Source: Pseudomonadota bacterium
GTDB lineage: Bacteria > Pseudomonadota > Gammaproteobacteria > Pseudomonadales > Moraxellaceae
Reading direction: 5' to 3'
DNA: 44,378 nucleotides
Assembly (NCBI GenBank): GCA_021833365.1
Contig: JAKBFV010000014.1
Location: forward strand, 1-44,378
A program made the translations under genes and the position numbers. A model generated the notes under the pieces. The model made no database searches and was not told the DNA's origin. It saw only the letters and a list, made by a program, of their open reading frames with translations. Below are positions 34,659-44,278 of the stretch, piece by piece (position 1 is the first letter of the stretch; each line of letters opens with the position of its first letter).

Positions 34659-35771
34659 TCAGTGGGGGGATGAATGGGCGACATATTCGACGATCTCCAG
34701 GCCATAGCCTGACAGGGCGTTGAAACGCATCGGCGTGCTGAGCAGACGCATGCGGCGTATGCCGAGGGCACGCAAAATCTGCGAGCCGGTGCCGATGGTG
34801 CGATAGGCGCCGGAAGTCGGCGTCGGTCGCGACGTCTCTTGTTGCAGATGCTGCAGCTGCTCGAAGAGCTCCTGCGAGCTGAGGTCATGGCCGAGCATGA
34901 CCAAGGCACCGGCCGGCGCCGCCGCGATCGCCTGCATGGCGCCGTGCAGATCCCAACCCGGCTGCCCCGAGGTCTGCACATGCAGCAGATCGCGCAGTGG
35001 GTTGACCATATGCACGCGCACCGTCGGCACGTCGACAGCATTGAGATCACCGTGCACCAGCGCCAGATGCTGCTGGCCGCTGGCGACGTCGGCGAAACGC
35101 AGGGCGCGGAAACTGCCATAGGCGGTCTCAAGGCTGCTCTCGGCGAGGAGGCGCACCGTCTGCTCATGCACCATGCGATAATGGATGAGATCGGCGATGG
35201 TGCCGATGCGCAGACCATGCTCTTCGGCGAAACGCTCGAGGTCAGGACGGCGCGCCATGCTGCCATCTTCATTCATGATCTCGACGATGACCGCCGCCGG
35301 CTCCAGGCCCGCCATGCCGACGAGGTCACAGCCGGCTTCGGTGTGGCCAGCGCGCACCAGAACGCCACCGTCCTGGGCCATGAGCGGAAAGATGTGTCCG
35401 GGCATGACGATGTCCTTGGCACTGGCCTGGCGCGCCGTCGCCACGCGCACCGTATGGGCGCGATCGGCGGCCGAGATGCCGGTGCTGACGCCGCTCGCCG
35501 CCTCGATCGACATGGTGAAATTGGTGCCATGGCTGGAACCGTTGTGACGCACCATGAGCGGCAGTTCGAGCTGCTGACAACGCTGCCGGGTGAGGGTCAG
35601 ACAGATCAGGCCGCGCGCGTGCCGCGCCATGAAGTTGATATCATCGGGGCGCACTTTCTCGGCCGCCATGATGAGATCGCCTTCATTTTCGCGATCCTCA
35701 TCGTCCATGAGCACGATCATACGCCCCTGGCGCAGGTCCTCGATCAAGGCTTCCACAGAGCTCAGCGCCAT
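34659..35771 (-). CDS. ribB: 3,4-dihydroxy-2-butanone-4-phosphate synthase with degenerate GTP cyclohydrolase II domain
   Basis: A 370-residue RibB fused to a C-terminal GCHII-like domain. The N-terminal half has [18 protein letters not shown] (acidic loop at residues 23-31), [12 protein letters not shown], and [14 protein letters not shown]. The C-terminal half aligns with GCHII in layout but lacks the zinc cysteines: [15 protein letters not shown] stands where [10 protein letters not shown] and CDC should be. It is therefore of the RibBX type described in Pseudomonas, and RibA at 31628 supplies the cyclohydrolase activity. It lies between ribE and ribH, ten bases from the ribH start. Confidence 0.93.
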   Translation of the reverse strand: MALSSVEALIEDLRQGRMIVLMDDEDRENEGDLIMAAEKVRPDDINFMARHARGLICLTLTRQRCQQLELPLMVRHNGSSHGTNFTMSIEAASGVSTGISAADRAHTVRVATARQASAKDIVMPGHIFPLMAQDGGVLVRAGHTEAGCDLVGMAGLEPAAVIVEIMNEDGSMARRPDLERFAEEHGLRIGTIADLIHYRMVHEQTVRLLAESSLETAYGSFRALRFADVASGQQHLALVHGDLNAVDVPTVRVHMVNPLRDLLHVQTSGQPGWDLHGAMQAIAAAPAGALVMLGHDLSSQELFEQLQHLQQETSRPTPTSGAYRTIGTGSQILRALGIRRMRLLSTPMRFNALSGYGLEIVEYVAHSSPH

Positions 35772-35775
35772 CTTC

Positions 35776-36432
35776 TCACCTCTTCAGATAACCATGTTGC
35801 GCCAGAAATTCCGGCGTGATGCGGGAGCTGCTGGCCGTGCTCGACCCCTGCAGGAGGCGCTCGAGATAACGCGCCACGACATCGACCTCGATATTCACCG
35901 CCGTCCCCGGCTGCCAGTCGCTCAGCGTCGTCATCGCCAGGGTATGCGGCACGATGGTGAGCAAAAAACCATCGGCGTAGAGGGCATTGACGGTCAGGCT
36001 GATGCCATCGACGGTGACCGACCCCTTCTCGGCGATGTAGCGCAGCAGCTCCGTCGCCACGCGCACGCGATAATTGACGGCACGACCGAGCTGCCGACAC
36101 TCGAGGATCTCGCCGATGCCATCGACGTGACCACTGACGATGTGGCCACCGAAACGCGTCGTCGCCAGCATGGCTTTCTCGAGGTTGAGACGCTGGCCGA
36201 CGCGCAGGTGCCCGAGGGTGGAGCGCTCGACACTCTCCAGCGACACATCGGCGGTATAACCTTGTGCATCAAAAGCGACGACGGTGAGACAGACGCCCTG
36301 CGTGGCGATGGAGTCACCGAGCTGCACGTCGCTCATGTCGAGATCCGGACAGGCGACGCTCAGGCGCAGGTCGCCACCACGCCTGTCGAGCTGCGTCACC
36401 CGCCCCACCGCCGCGACGATGCCGGTGAACAT
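35776..36432 (-). CDS. ribE: Riboflavin synthase alpha subunit
   Basis: About 218 residues from ATG 36432 ([12 protein letters not shown], the canonical start), which shares one base with the ribD stop (TGATG); the codon before is GTG. Two lumazine-binding repeats: the first ends near LRVGQRLNLEKAML, the second begins GGHIVSGHVDGIG and contains GSVTVDGISLTVN. It dismutates two lumazine molecules to riboflavin. The gene is also called ribC in some nomenclatures. Confidence 0.96.
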   Translation of the reverse strand: MFTGIVAAVGRVTQLDRRGGDLRLSVACPDLDMSDVQLGDSIATQGVCLTVVAFDAQGYTADVSLESVERSTLGHLRVGQRLNLEKAMLATTRFGGHIVSGHVDGIGEILECRQLGRAVNYRVRVATELLRYIAEKGSVTVDGISLTVNALYADGFLLTIVPHTLAMTTLSDWQPGTAVNIEVDVVARYLERLLQGSSTASSSRITPEFLAQHGYLKR

Positions 36433-37526
36433 CACGCCACCCGCCGCAAGATCGAACGCAGATCATCACCGACCTGACGTTGATCGATGACCTGCCAGCG
36501 CAGCTGCTCATCCATGCTCGTGACGTCGATATCGAACAGCGGCCGCGCCTGTGCACCGAGGAGGGTCGGCGCCTGATAGAGGACGAGTTCATCGACGACA
36601 CCGGCGCTGATGAAACTGCCGGCGAGGCGCGCACCGGCCTCGACCAGGAGCTCATGCAAGCCGAGCTGCGCCAGAGTAGTGAGGACCTGTCGCGGCTGCG
36701 GACGCGCCGCACCGGCGATGATCTCCACCCCTGCCTGTTGCAAGGCCTGCGCCGCGGCATTGCGCGGCCCGCCGATGATGCGGCAGCTGGCGGCACCACC
36801 GTGCTGCAGGAGGCGAGCGCTGAGCGGCGTGCGATAGTCACTGTCGAGGACGATGCGCTGCAGGACGCGCGCCTCTGGAAAGTCACCCTCAGGCCACAGC
36901 TCGGCGCGCAGATCGAGGCGCGGATCATCGGCCAGCACCGTCCCGATACCGGTGAGCACGGCCTGCGCACGCGCCCGCCAGCGCTGCACATCCTGACGCG
37001 CCGGCAGCCCGGTGATCCACTGTGAACTGCCATCGGCAAGAGCGGTACGACCATCGAGACTGGCCGCCATCTTCACCCGCACCCAGGGCAGGCCACCGCG
37101 CATGCAGCGCAGAAAACCGGGATTGAGCGTCTCCGCCTCGGCAGCGAGCAGGCCACAGTGCACGCTGATGCCGGCCGCACGCAGCTTCTGCAGGCCCTGA
37201 CCGCGCACGCGCGGGTTGGGATCCTCCTGCGCTGCCACGACGCGCGCCACGCCGGCGGCGATCAAGGCCTCGGCACATGGCGGTGTGCGGCCATGATGCG
37301 CACACGGCTCGAGGGTGACGTAGGCGGTGGCGCCGCGCGCGCGTTCACCGGCCTCGGCGAGCGCCACGACTTCGGCGTGCGGGCCGCCGGCATAAGCGTG
37401 ATAGCCTTCACCGACGACCTCACCGTCACGCACCAGAACGCAGCCGACGCGTGGATTGGGGTGGGTGGTGTAGAGGCCGCGCCGCGCCAGTTCGAGAGCG
37501 CGCGCCATCAGGCGACGATCATCCAT
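36432..37526 (-). CDS. ribD: Bifunctional diaminohydroxyphosphoribosylaminopyrimidine deaminase / 5-amino-6-(5-phosphoribosylamino)uracil reductase
   Basis: About 364 residues from ATG 37526, overlapping nrdR by eight bases; the additional open frame to 37613 is nrdR shadow. The N-terminal deaminase has zinc motif H50-A-E52 ([13 protein letters not shown]) and C75/C84 ([12 protein letters not shown]). The C-terminal reductase has [22 protein letters not shown], and [16 protein letters not shown]. It catalyses steps two and three of riboflavin synthesis. Confidence 0.96.
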   Translation of the reverse strand: MDDRRLMARALELARRGLYTTHPNPRVGCVLVRDGEVVGEGYHAYAGGPHAEVVALAEAGERARGATAYVTLEPCAHHGRTPPCAEALIAAGVARVVAAQEDPNPRVRGQGLQKLRAAGISVHCGLLAAEAETLNPGFLRCMRGGLPWVRVKMAASLDGRTALADGSSQWITGLPARQDVQRWRARAQAVLTGIGTVLADDPRLDLRAELWPEGDFPEARVLQRIVLDSDYRTPLSARLLQHGGAASCRIIGGPRNAAAQALQQAGVEIIAGAARPQPRQVLTTLAQLGLHELLVEAGARLAGSFISAGVVDELVLYQAPTLLGAQARPLFDIDVTSMDEQLRWQVIDQRQVGDDLRSILRRVA

Positions 37527-37983
37527 GCCCGCCCCCCTCATCGAGACGATCGAGGGCATCACGAAACTCGGCGATGTCCTGAAAATTGCGATAGACCGAA
37601 GCGAAGCGCACATAGGCGACCTGATCGAGGCGGCGCAGCTCCTCCATCATCAGCTCGCCGATGAGACGCGAGCGCACCTCACGCTCACCGGTGGCGCGCA
37701 GGCGCGACAGGACGTGGCTGAGCGCGCCTTCGATCTGCTCGAGGGCGACTGGGCGCTTCTGCAGGGCGTGCATCATGCCACGGCGCAGCTTGTGCTCATC
37801 GAAGGGCTGGCGCGAGCCGTCGGTCTTGATCACGCGCGGGATGACCAGCTCGGCGGTCTCGAAGGTGGTGAAGCGCTCACCGCACTGCACACACTCACGC
37901 CGCCGGCGGATCTGGTTGCCATCGGCAGCGAGACGCGAATCGATGACCTTGGTATCCTCGGCGGCGCAAAAGGGACAATGCAT
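37519..37983 (-). CDS. nrdR: Transcriptional repressor NrdR
   Basis: A 154-residue repressor of ribonucleotide reductase genes that responds to ATP/dATP. Four-cysteine zinc ribbon: C3, C6 (HCPFC), C31, C34 (ECVQCGERF), followed by the ATP-cone domain ([21 protein letters not shown]). Complete in length. It lies between glyA (30 bases upstream) and ribD, with which it overlaps. Confidence 0.97.
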   Translation of the reverse strand: MHCPFCAAEDTKVIDSRLAADGNQIRRRRECVQCGERFTTFETAELVIPRVIKTDGSRQPFDEHKLRRGMMHALQKRPVALEQIEGALSHVLSRLRATGEREVRSRLIGELMMEELRRLDQVAYVRFASVYRNFQDIAEFRDALDRLDEGGGHG

Positions 37984-38013
37984 CAGCGACCTCCACAGCC
38001 CCAGGGCGATGAC

Positions 38014-39270
38014 TCAGGCGGCGTAGACCGGAAAGCGCGCGCACAGGGCCTTGACCTGCGCCGCCACCTGCTCCTGACGCGCCGTGTCATGGAGGTCGGC
38101 GAGGATGTCGCACATCCAGCCGGCGAGCTCACGCACTTCGCCCTCGCGCATACCGCGCGTCGTCACCGCCGGCGTCCCGATGCGAATCCCGGAAGTGACG
38201 AAGGGCGACAGCGGATCGTTGGGCACGGCGTTCTTGTTGACGGTGATACCGGCACGGCCGAGAGCAGCGTCGGCGTCTTTGCCGGTCAATCCCTGGCGCA
38301 CCAGGGAGAGGAGGAAAAGATGATTGTCGGTGCCGCCCGAGACCACCTCGAAGCCGCGCTGCACGAAGACCTCGGCCATGACTTGGGCATTGCGCACGAC
38401 CTGGCGCTGGTAAGCGACGAACTCGGGCTGCATGGCTTCCTTGAAGCACACCGCCTTGGCGGCGATGACGTGCTCGAGGGGGCCACCCTGAATGCCGGGA
38501 AAGACCGCCGAGTTGAGTTTCTTCTCGATCTCAGGATTGGCCTTGGCCAGAATGAGACCGGAGCGCGGACCGCGCAGAGTCTTGTGTGTCGTCGTCGTGG
38601 TGACATCAGCGATGGCCACCGGACTCGGATAGACACCAGCGGCGACGAGACCGGCGACATGCGCCATGTCGACGAGGAGATAAGCGCCGACGCGATCGGC
38701 GATCGCCCGGAAGCGCGACCAGTCCATCACCCGTGAATAGGCGGAGAAGCCGGCGACGATGAGGCGCGGCCGATGCTCGAGCGCCAGCGCCTCGACCTGA
38801 TCGTAATCGACGAGACCGGTGCTGGTGTCGAGACCATACTGCACCGCCTTGTAAGTGCGTCCAGAGAAGTTCACCGCCGCGCCGTGGGTGAGATGACCGC
38901 CATGCGCCAAACTCATGCCGAGGACGGTGTCACCGGCGTTGAGCAGGGCGAGAAAGACGGCGCCATTGGCTTGTGAACCGGCGTGCGGCTGGACGTTGGC
39001 ATAGTCGGCGCCGAACAGCTGACAGGCGCGCTCGATGGCGAGCCGCTCGACCTGATCGACGTACTCACAACCACCGTAGTAGCGCTTGCCGGGATAGCCC
39101 TCGGCGTACTTGTTGGTGAGCTTGGAGCCCTGTGCCGCCAGCACGCGCGGCGAGCAATAGTTTTCCGAGGCGATGAGCTCGATATGCTCCTCCTGGCGCC
39201 GCGACTCACCCGCCATGGCGGCCGCCAGCTCAGGATCGAAACTCTCAATCGTCATACTGGAATCGAACAT
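38014..39270 (-). CDS. glyA: Serine hydroxymethyltransferase
   Basis: About 418 residues. The open frame begins at TTG 39276, followed by ATG 39273 and ATG 39270; CGAGG lies 3 or 6 bases upstream of those, so 39270 is the best-spaced start. A PLP enzyme making glycine and 5,10-methylene-THF from serine. Motifs: [45 protein letters not shown], and the PLP lysine in [14 protein letters not shown]. It lies upstream of nrdR on the same strand. Confidence 0.96.
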   Translation of the reverse strand: MFDSSMTIESFDPELAAAMAGESRRQEEHIELIASENYCSPRVLAAQGSKLTNKYAEGYPGKRYYGGCEYVDQVERLAIERACQLFGADYANVQPHAGSQANGAVFLALLNAGDTVLGMSLAHGGHLTHGAAVNFSGRTYKAVQYGLDTSTGLVDYDQVEALALEHRPRLIVAGFSAYSRVMDWSRFRAIADRVGAYLLVDMAHVAGLVAAGVYPSPVAIADVTTTTTHKTLRGPRSGLILAKANPEIEKKLNSAVFPGIQGGPLEHVIAAKAVCFKEAMQPEFVAYQRQVVRNAQVMAEVFVQRGFEVVSGGTDNHLFLLSLVRQGLTGKDADAALGRAGITVNKNAVPNDPLSPFVTSGIRIGTPAVTTRGMREGEVRELAGWMCDILADLHDTARQEQVAAQVKALCARFPVYAA

Positions 39271-39347
39271 CATCAACCTCGACAGGTCACACGGGCAAGA
39301 TCGCAGATGATAGCAAGATCAGCGCCCCGGCGCCATGGATGAGCGCC

Positions 39348-40607
39348 TCAGCGGCGCTTCATCATGTCGAAGAATTCGTCGTTGGTCTTGGTGTCCTTCA
39401 TCTTGTCGAGGAGGAACTCGATGGCGGTGATCTCTTCCATCGGATGCAGGATCTTGCGCAAGATCCACACCTTCTTGAGTTCATCTTCACCCATGAGACG
39501 CTCTTCACGCCGCGTCCCCGACTTCTTGATGTTGATCGACGGAAAGACGCGCTTCTCGGCGATCTTGCGATCGAGATTGATTTCCTGGTTGCCGGTGCCC
39601 TTGAACTCCTCGAAGATCACTTCGTCCATCTTCGACCCAGTATCGATGAGCGCCGTGGCGATGATGGTCAAAGAGCCGCCTTCTTCGATATTACGCGCCG
39701 CCCCGAAAAAGCGCTTCGGACGCTCGAGGGCATGCGCATCGACACCACCGGTGAGCACCTTGCCGGAACTCGGGATGACGGTGTTGTAGGCACGCGCCAG
39801 ACGGGTGATGGAATCGAGCAGGATGATCACGTCCTTCTTGTGCTCGACCAGACGCTTGGCCTTCTCGATGACCATCTCGGCCACCTGAACGTGGCGCGCC
39901 GGCGGCTCATCGAAGGTCGAAGCGACGACTTCGCCGCGCACCGTGCGCTGCATTTCGGTGACTTCCTCGGGACGCTCGTCGATGAGCAGGACGATGAGGA
40001 AGCACTCGGGATTGTTGCGCGTGATCGAATGCGCGACGTTCTGCAGGAGCATGGTCTTGCCCGCTTTCGGCGGCGCCACCACCAGCGAACGCTGGCCCTT
40101 GCCGACCGGCGAGATGAGATCGATGACACGCGCGGTGAGGTCTTCGGTCGAACCATTGCCGAGCTCCATGATCATGCGCTGATCGGGGAAGAGCGGCGTC
40201 AGGTTCTCGAACAGGATCTTGTTCTTGGCGTTTTCCGGCGAATCGAAGTTGATCTGATTGACCTTGAGCAGGGCAAAGTACCGCTCACCTTCTTTCGGCG
40301 GCCGTATGGTGCCGGTCACCGTGTCGCCGGTGCGCAGGTTGAAGCGACGAATCTGACTCGGCGACACATAGATGTCGTCCGGACCGGCGAGATAGGAGCC
40401 TTCGGAAGAGCGCAGAAAGCCGAAGCCATCCGGCAGGATCTCGAGCACACCGTCGCCAAAGATCTCCTCGCCATTGCGCGCATGCGTCTTGAGAATGGCA
40501 AAGATGACGTCCTGTTTGCGATTGCGGGCCATGTTTTCGAGGCCCATCTGCTCAGCGATCTGCACGAGGGCGGCGATCGGTTTCTTCTTGAGTTCAGTCA
40601 GATTCAT
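39348..40607 (-). CDS. rho: Transcription termination factor Rho
   Basis: A 419-residue hexameric RNA translocase. Start [20 protein letters not shown] is canonical. The RNA-binding cold-shock-like domain includes [39 protein letters not shown] (split over residues 51-89 or so). The ATPase has Walker [10 protein letters not shown], Walker [17 protein letters not shown], and the Q-loop/R-loop region [20 protein letters not shown]. It has its own promoter and leader of about 140 nucleotides, like other rho genes that autoregulate by Rho-dependent termination. Confidence 0.98.
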   Translation of the reverse strand: MNLTELKKKPIAALVQIAEQMGLENMARNRKQDVIFAILKTHARNGEEIFGDGVLEILPDGFGFLRSSEGSYLAGPDDIYVSPSQIRRFNLRTGDTVTGTIRPPKEGERYFALLKVNQINFDSPENAKNKILFENLTPLFPDQRMIMELGNGSTEDLTARVIDLISPVGKGQRSLVVAPPKAGKTMLLQNVAHSITRNNPECFLIVLLIDERPEEVTEMQRTVRGEVVASTFDEPPARHVQVAEMVIEKAKRLVEHKKDVIILLDSITRLARAYNTVIPSSGKVLTGGVDAHALERPKRFFGAARNIEEGGSLTIIATALIDTGSKMDEVIFEEFKGTGNQEINLDRKIAEKRVFPSINIKKSGTRREERLMGEDELKKVWILRKILHPMEEITAIEFLLDKMKDTKTNDEFFDMMKRR

Positions 40608-40749
40608 AAGGAAAAGATTTCAGCTGTTGAGTGCTCAGTATCCACCAGGGATGCTGGCGATGGATTTTTCGTGGAAGCTTGGCCAGAAACCATCTCGAGG
40701 TGTACGTGGGGAAGGTCCAAAGCGCCAGTGGTGGCGCACTGCCTCTCCC

Positions 40750-40778
40750 TTTATAGGGCAAGTCGGCAGCCCTGTCAA
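40750..40778 (-). promoter_or_regulatory. Sigma-70 promoter of rho
   Basis: On the minus strand TTGACA (plus-strand 40773-40778) and TATAAA (40750-40755) are separated by exactly 17 bases. This is the best sigma-70 promoter I found in the window. It leaves a leader of about 135 to 140 bases before the rho ATG. Confidence 0.8.
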
Positions 40779-40782
40779 CGAC

Positions 40783-40808
40783 ACCGGCAACGGCGAGCCC
40801 GCTGCCGG
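40783..40808 (-). terminator. GC-rich hairpin after trxA
   Basis: CCGGCA and TGCCGG enclose further pairing bases in the 40783-40808 region, just beyond the trxA stop at 40821. There is no T-run, so it may only partly terminate. It overlaps the upstream edge of the rho promoter. Confidence 0.35.
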
Positions 40809-40820
40809 CGTGTCCGCGCC

Positions 40821-41150
40821 TTACAGGTGCGAATCGACGAAAGCCGACAGCTGCGACTTCGACTGCGCACCCACGCGCGTCGCCTCGATGTTGCCGCCTT
40901 TGAACAGGATCAGCGTCGGAATGCCGCGCACACCGAATTTCTGCGCTGCACCGGGATGATCATCGACATTGACCTTGACGATCTTGAGTCGCCCCTGATA
41001 CTCCGCCGCCATCTCATCGAGGACCGGTGCTATCATCTTGCACGGACCGCACCACGGCGCCCAGAAGTCCACGAGCGTCGGGACATCGGCTTTGACGACG
41101 TCGTTTTCGAAGTTGGCATCGCTGGTATGCACGATCAGGTCATGGCTCAT
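40821..41150 (-). CDS. trxA: Thioredoxin
   Basis: A 109-residue thioredoxin from ATG 41150; the 20 upstream codons of the frame have no support. The redox motif WCGPC is at residues 33-37 ([13 protein letters not shown]), and the cis-proline in GIPTLILF. It reduces disulfides in cytoplasmic proteins. It lies between divergent ppx and rho, the typical Pseudomonadales order rho-trxA-ppx. Confidence 0.97.
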   Translation of the reverse strand: MSHDLIVHTSDANFENDVVKADVPTLVDFWAPWCGPCKMIAPVLDEMAAEYQGRLKIVKVNVDDHPGAAQKFGVRGIPTLILFKGGNIEATRVGAQSKSQLSAFVDSHL

Positions 41151-41259
41151 GGACAAACTCCAGGGTCTAGGGAATGCGGCCAGAATATCATGTTCACGCC
41201 ACCTTTGCATCGCGTGCGAGCCAAGTGGCGGTAGTCAAGCAGTCTGAACGAAGGCGAGG

Positions 41260-42774
41260 ATGACAGCGGTGCACGAAGCGACTGAAAACGACCTGATGGC
41301 CGCGATTGACCTGGGCTCGAACAGCTTTCACATGGTCGTGGCGCGCCCCGACCATGGCGAGTGGCGCATCATCGAGAGCCTGTCGGAGAAAGTGCAGCTG
41401 GCTGCCGGCTTCGATGAGCGCGGCCGGCTCACCGAACAGGCGCAGGAGCGCGCCCTCACCTGCCTCGCCCGCTTTGCCCAACATCTCGGCGCCGTCGCCC
41501 CCGGCAACCGCCGCGTCGTCGGCACCAACGCCCTGCGTGTCGCCAAGAACGCTGTCAGCTTCGTGCGCCGCGCCGAGCGCCAGCTCGGCTGCCCCATCGA
41601 GATCATCGCCGGACGCGAGGAAGCGCGCCTGATCTATCTCGGCGTCGCCAACACGCAACCGGCACAGGGACGCCGCCTGGTCGTCGACATCGGTGGCGGC
41701 TCGACCGAGTTCATCATCGGCACGGGCTATGAGCCCGTCCTGCTCGAATCCCTGCACATGGGCAGCATCAGCTACCAGCGTCGTTTCTTCGATGACGGCC
41801 ATATCGACGCCGACCGTATGGACAGCGCCATCCTCAGCGCCCGACATGAGCTCCTGCCGATCGCCGCCAGTTACCGTGCCGCCGGCTGGGATCAGGCGCT
41901 CGGTTCCTCCGGCACCATCAAGGCCCTGCTCGGCGCCCTGCAGAGCCTCGGCCTGCAGACCGGTGACGACGCCATCGACCGCTCCGGTCTGCTCGAACTG
42001 CGCGCCCGCCTGCTCGCCTTCGGACACGCTCTGCACATCGACTTTCCCGGCATCAAGGACGACCGTAAGCCCCTGCTCGCCTCGGGACTGGCGATCACCC
42101 TGGGCTTTTTTGCAGAGCTCGGCATCGAACGTCTGCACTACGTCGACGGCGCCCTGCGCGAAGGCGTGCTGTTCGAGATGATCGGTCGTCAGGACCAGGC
42201 CATCGACGTGCGCGAGCGCACCATCCGCGCCATGCAGGCGCGCTATCATGTCGACGTCGAGCAGGCGCGGCGCGTGCGCCAAAGTGCCGCTCAACTGGCT
42301 GCCATGTTGCCCGCGGAAATCACCGCCAGCCTCGACGAAAATGCCCTGAAGCACGCCGCCGACCTGCACGAAGTCGGTCTCGACGTCGCGCACAGCGGCT
42401 TTCACAAGCATGGCGCCTACCTGTTGCGCTACTCCGACATGGCCGGCTTCTCGCGCACCGAGCAGGAGCGTCTGGCGCTGCTGGTCGGCGCCCATCGCCG
42501 CAAGCTGCGCGAGGAACAGGGGCTGGCCCTGCTCGATCATGGCGGCGAAGGACTGCTCCTCACCGCCGTCCTGCTACGCCTGGCGGTATTGCTCAATCAT
42601 GCGCGCCAGCGCCCGGCAGCGACGCCGCCTTGGCGCATGCAATGGCAGGGAAGACGCCAGCTGCACCTCGACTTCAGTCGCGGCTGGCTGGACCGGCATC
42701 CCCTGACCCTGATGGACCTGCAGCAGGAAGCCGGGCATCTCGCCGGTCTCGAGATCGACCTGAGCTTTTCATGA
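41260..42774 (+). CDS. ppx: Exopolyphosphatase
   Basis: A 504-residue enzyme of the ASKHA fold that removes terminal phosphate from polyphosphate. N-terminal AAIDLGSNSFHMVVARPD, GREEARLIYLGV, and the phosphate-binding DIGGGSTEFI, then GSSGTIKALLGAL. The C-terminal half is the HD-like domain (HAADLHEVGLDVAHSGFHKH). The ribosome binding site AAGGCGAGG lies directly upstream. Divergent from trxA. Such enzymes can also act on pppGpp; this cannot be told from sequence alone. Confidence 0.96.
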   Translation: MTAVHEATENDLMAAIDLGSNSFHMVVARPDHGEWRIIESLSEKVQLAAGFDERGRLTEQAQERALTCLARFAQHLGAVAPGNRRVVGTNALRVAKNAVSFVRRAERQLGCPIEIIAGREEARLIYLGVANTQPAQGRRLVVDIGGGSTEFIIGTGYEPVLLESLHMGSISYQRRFFDDGHIDADRMDSAILSARHELLPIAASYRAAGWDQALGSSGTIKALLGALQSLGLQTGDDAIDRSGLLELRARLLAFGHALHIDFPGIKDDRKPLLASGLAITLGFFAELGIERLHYVDGALREGVLFEMIGRQDQAIDVRERTIRAMQARYHVDVEQARRVRQSAAQLAAMLPAEITASLDENALKHAADLHEVGLDVAHSGFHKHGAYLLRYSDMAGFSRTEQERLALLVGAHRRKLREEQGLALLDHGGEGLLLTAVLLRLAVLLNHARQRPAATPPWRMQWQGRRQLHLDFSRGWLDRHPLTLMDLQQEAGHLAGLEIDLSFS

Positions 42775-42804
42775 AAGCGCCACAACTGTGAGCGGATTTA
42801 GAAC

Positions 42805-42976
42805 GGTACTGTCAGGTTAAGTTTTTCAGGAAAAATGCATTCCCACTTAGCCGGTATTTTGAGGCAAAAAATACGCAAAAACACCCACTCCAATGCTCTG
42901 GAGAGCATAAAATGAGCCTCTCGCCCCCACTTTTTTGTCGTACACTTGCTGATAAATGCGTTAACCTGACGGTACC
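42805..42976. mobile_element. Short element with terminal inverted repeats (MITE-like), 172 bp
   Basis: GGTACTGTCAGGTTAA (42805-42820) faces TTAACCTGACGGTACC (42961-42976); as inverted repeats they match at 15 of 16 positions. The interior is AT-rich and has no plausible gene. The right end is partly duplicated directly after it (CTGACGGTACC at 42966-42976 and again at 42979-42989). The left 53 bases reappear at 44134-44186. It could be a miniature or decayed insertion sequence; I cannot assign a family. Confidence 0.55.
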
Positions 42977-43018
42977 CGCTGACGGTACCATTCGCCGCAA
43001 GCAGAATGCCGTGTGCTG

Positions 43019-43534
43019 TTATCGCTGCGCCGCTGTTGCCCTGGCCAATGATTCCTGCATCCGCTGCGATTCCTTCTGCGCCTCAGCCATGAGCTGATTC
43101 CAGTCACCGGGCGGATGCCCGCTTTCCAGCATCTTGCGGAACACCCGGTAGGCGTCGTCGCTGCTTTCGTAGGCGCGTTTGGTGTCTTCGTCATTCACCC
43201 AGGCGTAGACGATCACCTTGCTCGTGGCGTGGTAGCGGAAGAATAGTCGGTACTGCTGGAAGAATTTGGCCCGGAACCAGTGCTTGTGATCGTCACCGAG
43301 CGCCCCACCCTGGCGGTACTCTGGTCGCGTCGGATCTTGCGGGATGACATCGAACGCCAGCTTGGTGATCGCGGCCAGTCGTTTGCTGGCGTTCTTTTTC
43401 ACGTACCCAACAGGGTCCTTCTGCTTCAGGCTCTCGACCTGCCGCACCAGCGCTTCAATCTGTGCGAGGAACAGTGGATGGGCAAAGACCGTCCAGCCAT
43501 GAATGACCAGAGGCTCGGGCTTCCTTGCGCTCAT
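43019..43534 (-). CDS. yhaV: YhaV-type ribonuclease toxin
   Basis: A 171-residue RelE-superfamily toxin of the PrlF-YhaV type II module. It matches my memory of E. coli YhaV across its length: WTVFAHPLFLAQIEALVRQV, ESLKQKDPVGY, HWFRAKFFQQYRLFFRYHAT, VIVYAWVNDEDTKRAYESS and ESGHPPGDWNQLM. Such toxins cleave mRNA on or off the ribosome. Its ATG overlaps the antitoxin stop by four bases (ATGA). The C-terminal tail is a little longer than in E. coli. Confidence 0.93.
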   Translation of the reverse strand: MSARKPEPLVIHGWTVFAHPLFLAQIEALVRQVESLKQKDPVGYVKKNASKRLAAITKLAFDVIPQDPTRPEYRQGGALGDDHKHWFRAKFFQQYRLFFRYHATSKVIVYAWVNDEDTKRAYESSDDAYRVFRKMLESGHPPGDWNQLMAEAQKESQRMQESLARATAAQR

Positions 43535-43860
43535 TCATCGTCTGCCGACAGGGCGGCATCGAGGTCGACATCGACGCCGCCGACCAGCGACTGGATGCGC
43601 TGGACGAGGCCGGCATCCACAGCTTGCAGCCGCTCGGGATGGCGAGTGATGTCGGCAGCCAGGAAGCCGAGGAACTGTCCGAGTACCGGGTCGTCACCGT
43701 TGGATCCTTCGACGCGCGTCAGCACCACCTCGCCGCTGGGGCGAATGGTGTAGTGGATCTTGTCGCGCTTGCTCAGCTTGAGGGCACGACGCACGGTTTC
43801 CGGCACCGTGGTCTGGTAGCGATCGGTGAGTGTGGATTCGACTTCGAAGGTCGCGGCCAT
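43531..43860 (-). CDS. prlF: PrlF antitoxin, AbrB-type
   Basis: About 109 residues from ATG 43860, which has GCAGGAGA upstream; the 17 extra codons to 43911 lie in the operator region and are unlikely to be translated. The AbrB/SpoVT fold is seen in EVESTLTDRYQTTVPETVRR, followed by DKIHYTIRPSGEVVLTR. The C-terminal half binds the YhaV toxin. It heads the toxin operon and should autoregulate through the palindromes immediately upstream. Confidence 0.92.
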   Translation of the reverse strand: MAATFEVESTLTDRYQTTVPETVRRALKLSKRDKIHYTIRPSGEVVLTRVEGSNGDDPVLGQFLGFLAADITRHPERLQAVDAGLVQRIQSLVGGVDVDLDAALSADDE

Positions 43861-43898
43861 GGCAGTCTCCTGCGGATCTGGGTTGACGCTTGAACGGT

Positions 43899-43935
43899 AA
43901 TGCAGTCGCATTATCTTGTCAATGCAATTGCATTG
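43899..43935. promoter_or_regulatory. Two phased palindromic operators upstream of prlF-yhaV
   Basis: AATGCAGTCGCATT (43899-43912) and CAATGCAATTGCATTG (43920-43935, a perfect 16-base palindrome) share the half-site AATGC. Their centres are 22 bases apart, about two helical turns, which would favour cooperative binding of PrlF. On the minus strand TTGACA (plus-strand 43917-43922) and GATAAT (43910-43915) lie within this region, so binding would cover the promoter. Confidence 0.7.
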
Positions 43936-44000
43936 CCTCCAGGGACACCCGACTCAAATGGGGGTAAGTGGGTGTGCTTTTGGCCGGGGCGCCGGAATCG

Positions 44001-44017
44001 GGTTCGATTCCCGAACC
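44001..44017. repeat. Palindrome GGTTCG-N5-CGAACC, copy 1
   Basis: GGTTCG-ATTCC-CGAACC forms a 6-base dyad. Its arms are identical to those of copy 2 at 44279-44295. The surrounding sequence also reads like a tRNA T-arm (TCGGG-TTCGATT-CCCGA, 43998-44014) but no acceptor stem or CCA follows. Confidence 0.55.
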
Positions 44018-44133
44018 GGGAATTGAACTGACCCCAGAAAGCGAACGCGGTTGAGGCCGCATATCGGCGACCAATCAGAGCGAAAACCTGTTTGATCGTC
44101 CATGGCCGATAGCCGTACCGGCAGGCTTTTCGA

Positions 44134-44186
44134 GGTACTGTCAGGTTAAGCTTTTCAGGGGAAATGCATTCCCACTTAGCAGGTAT
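44134..44186. repeat. Second copy of the MITE-like left end
   Basis: These 53 bases match 42805-42857 at 49 positions and run in the same direction. The match ends sharply at GGTAT on the right. The copies bracket the prlF-yhaV operon. No partner inverted end was found to its right within the window. Confidence 0.6.
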
Positions 44187-44278
44187 AAGGAAGCGCAGAG
44201 CACGCCCGCAAAGCGGTCGCCCAAGCAAAGACTCAACCGCCCGCTTGACCCCCTCCTGTCTGGTCGCCTTCGACTAAA

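Noticed and set aside
35760-36440. FMN riboswitch upstream of ribB or ribE
   Set aside because: ribE and ribB are separated by only four bases and no FMN-element sequence was seen upstream of ribD either.
35590-36477. Plus-strand 295-codon frame opposite ribE and ribB
   Set aside because: Shadow of ribE, whose two lumazine-binding repeats are clear.
37525-38736. Plus-strand 403-codon frame opposite glyA and nrdR
   Set aside because: Antisense of conserved genes with intact motifs.
38900-39347. Possible glycine riboswitch or other leader upstream of glyA
   Set aside because: Only about 75 bases separate glyA from rho, too short for a riboswitch, and I saw no matching structure.
39339-41234. 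Long 631-codon open frame opposite rho and trxA
   Set aside because: Antisense shadow of two clearly conserved genes, without domain support.
43911-44228. 105-codon minus-strand frame at the right end
   Set aside because: It reads through the repeat copy and runs to the operator region; parts look protein-like but no start site or domain supports a gene.
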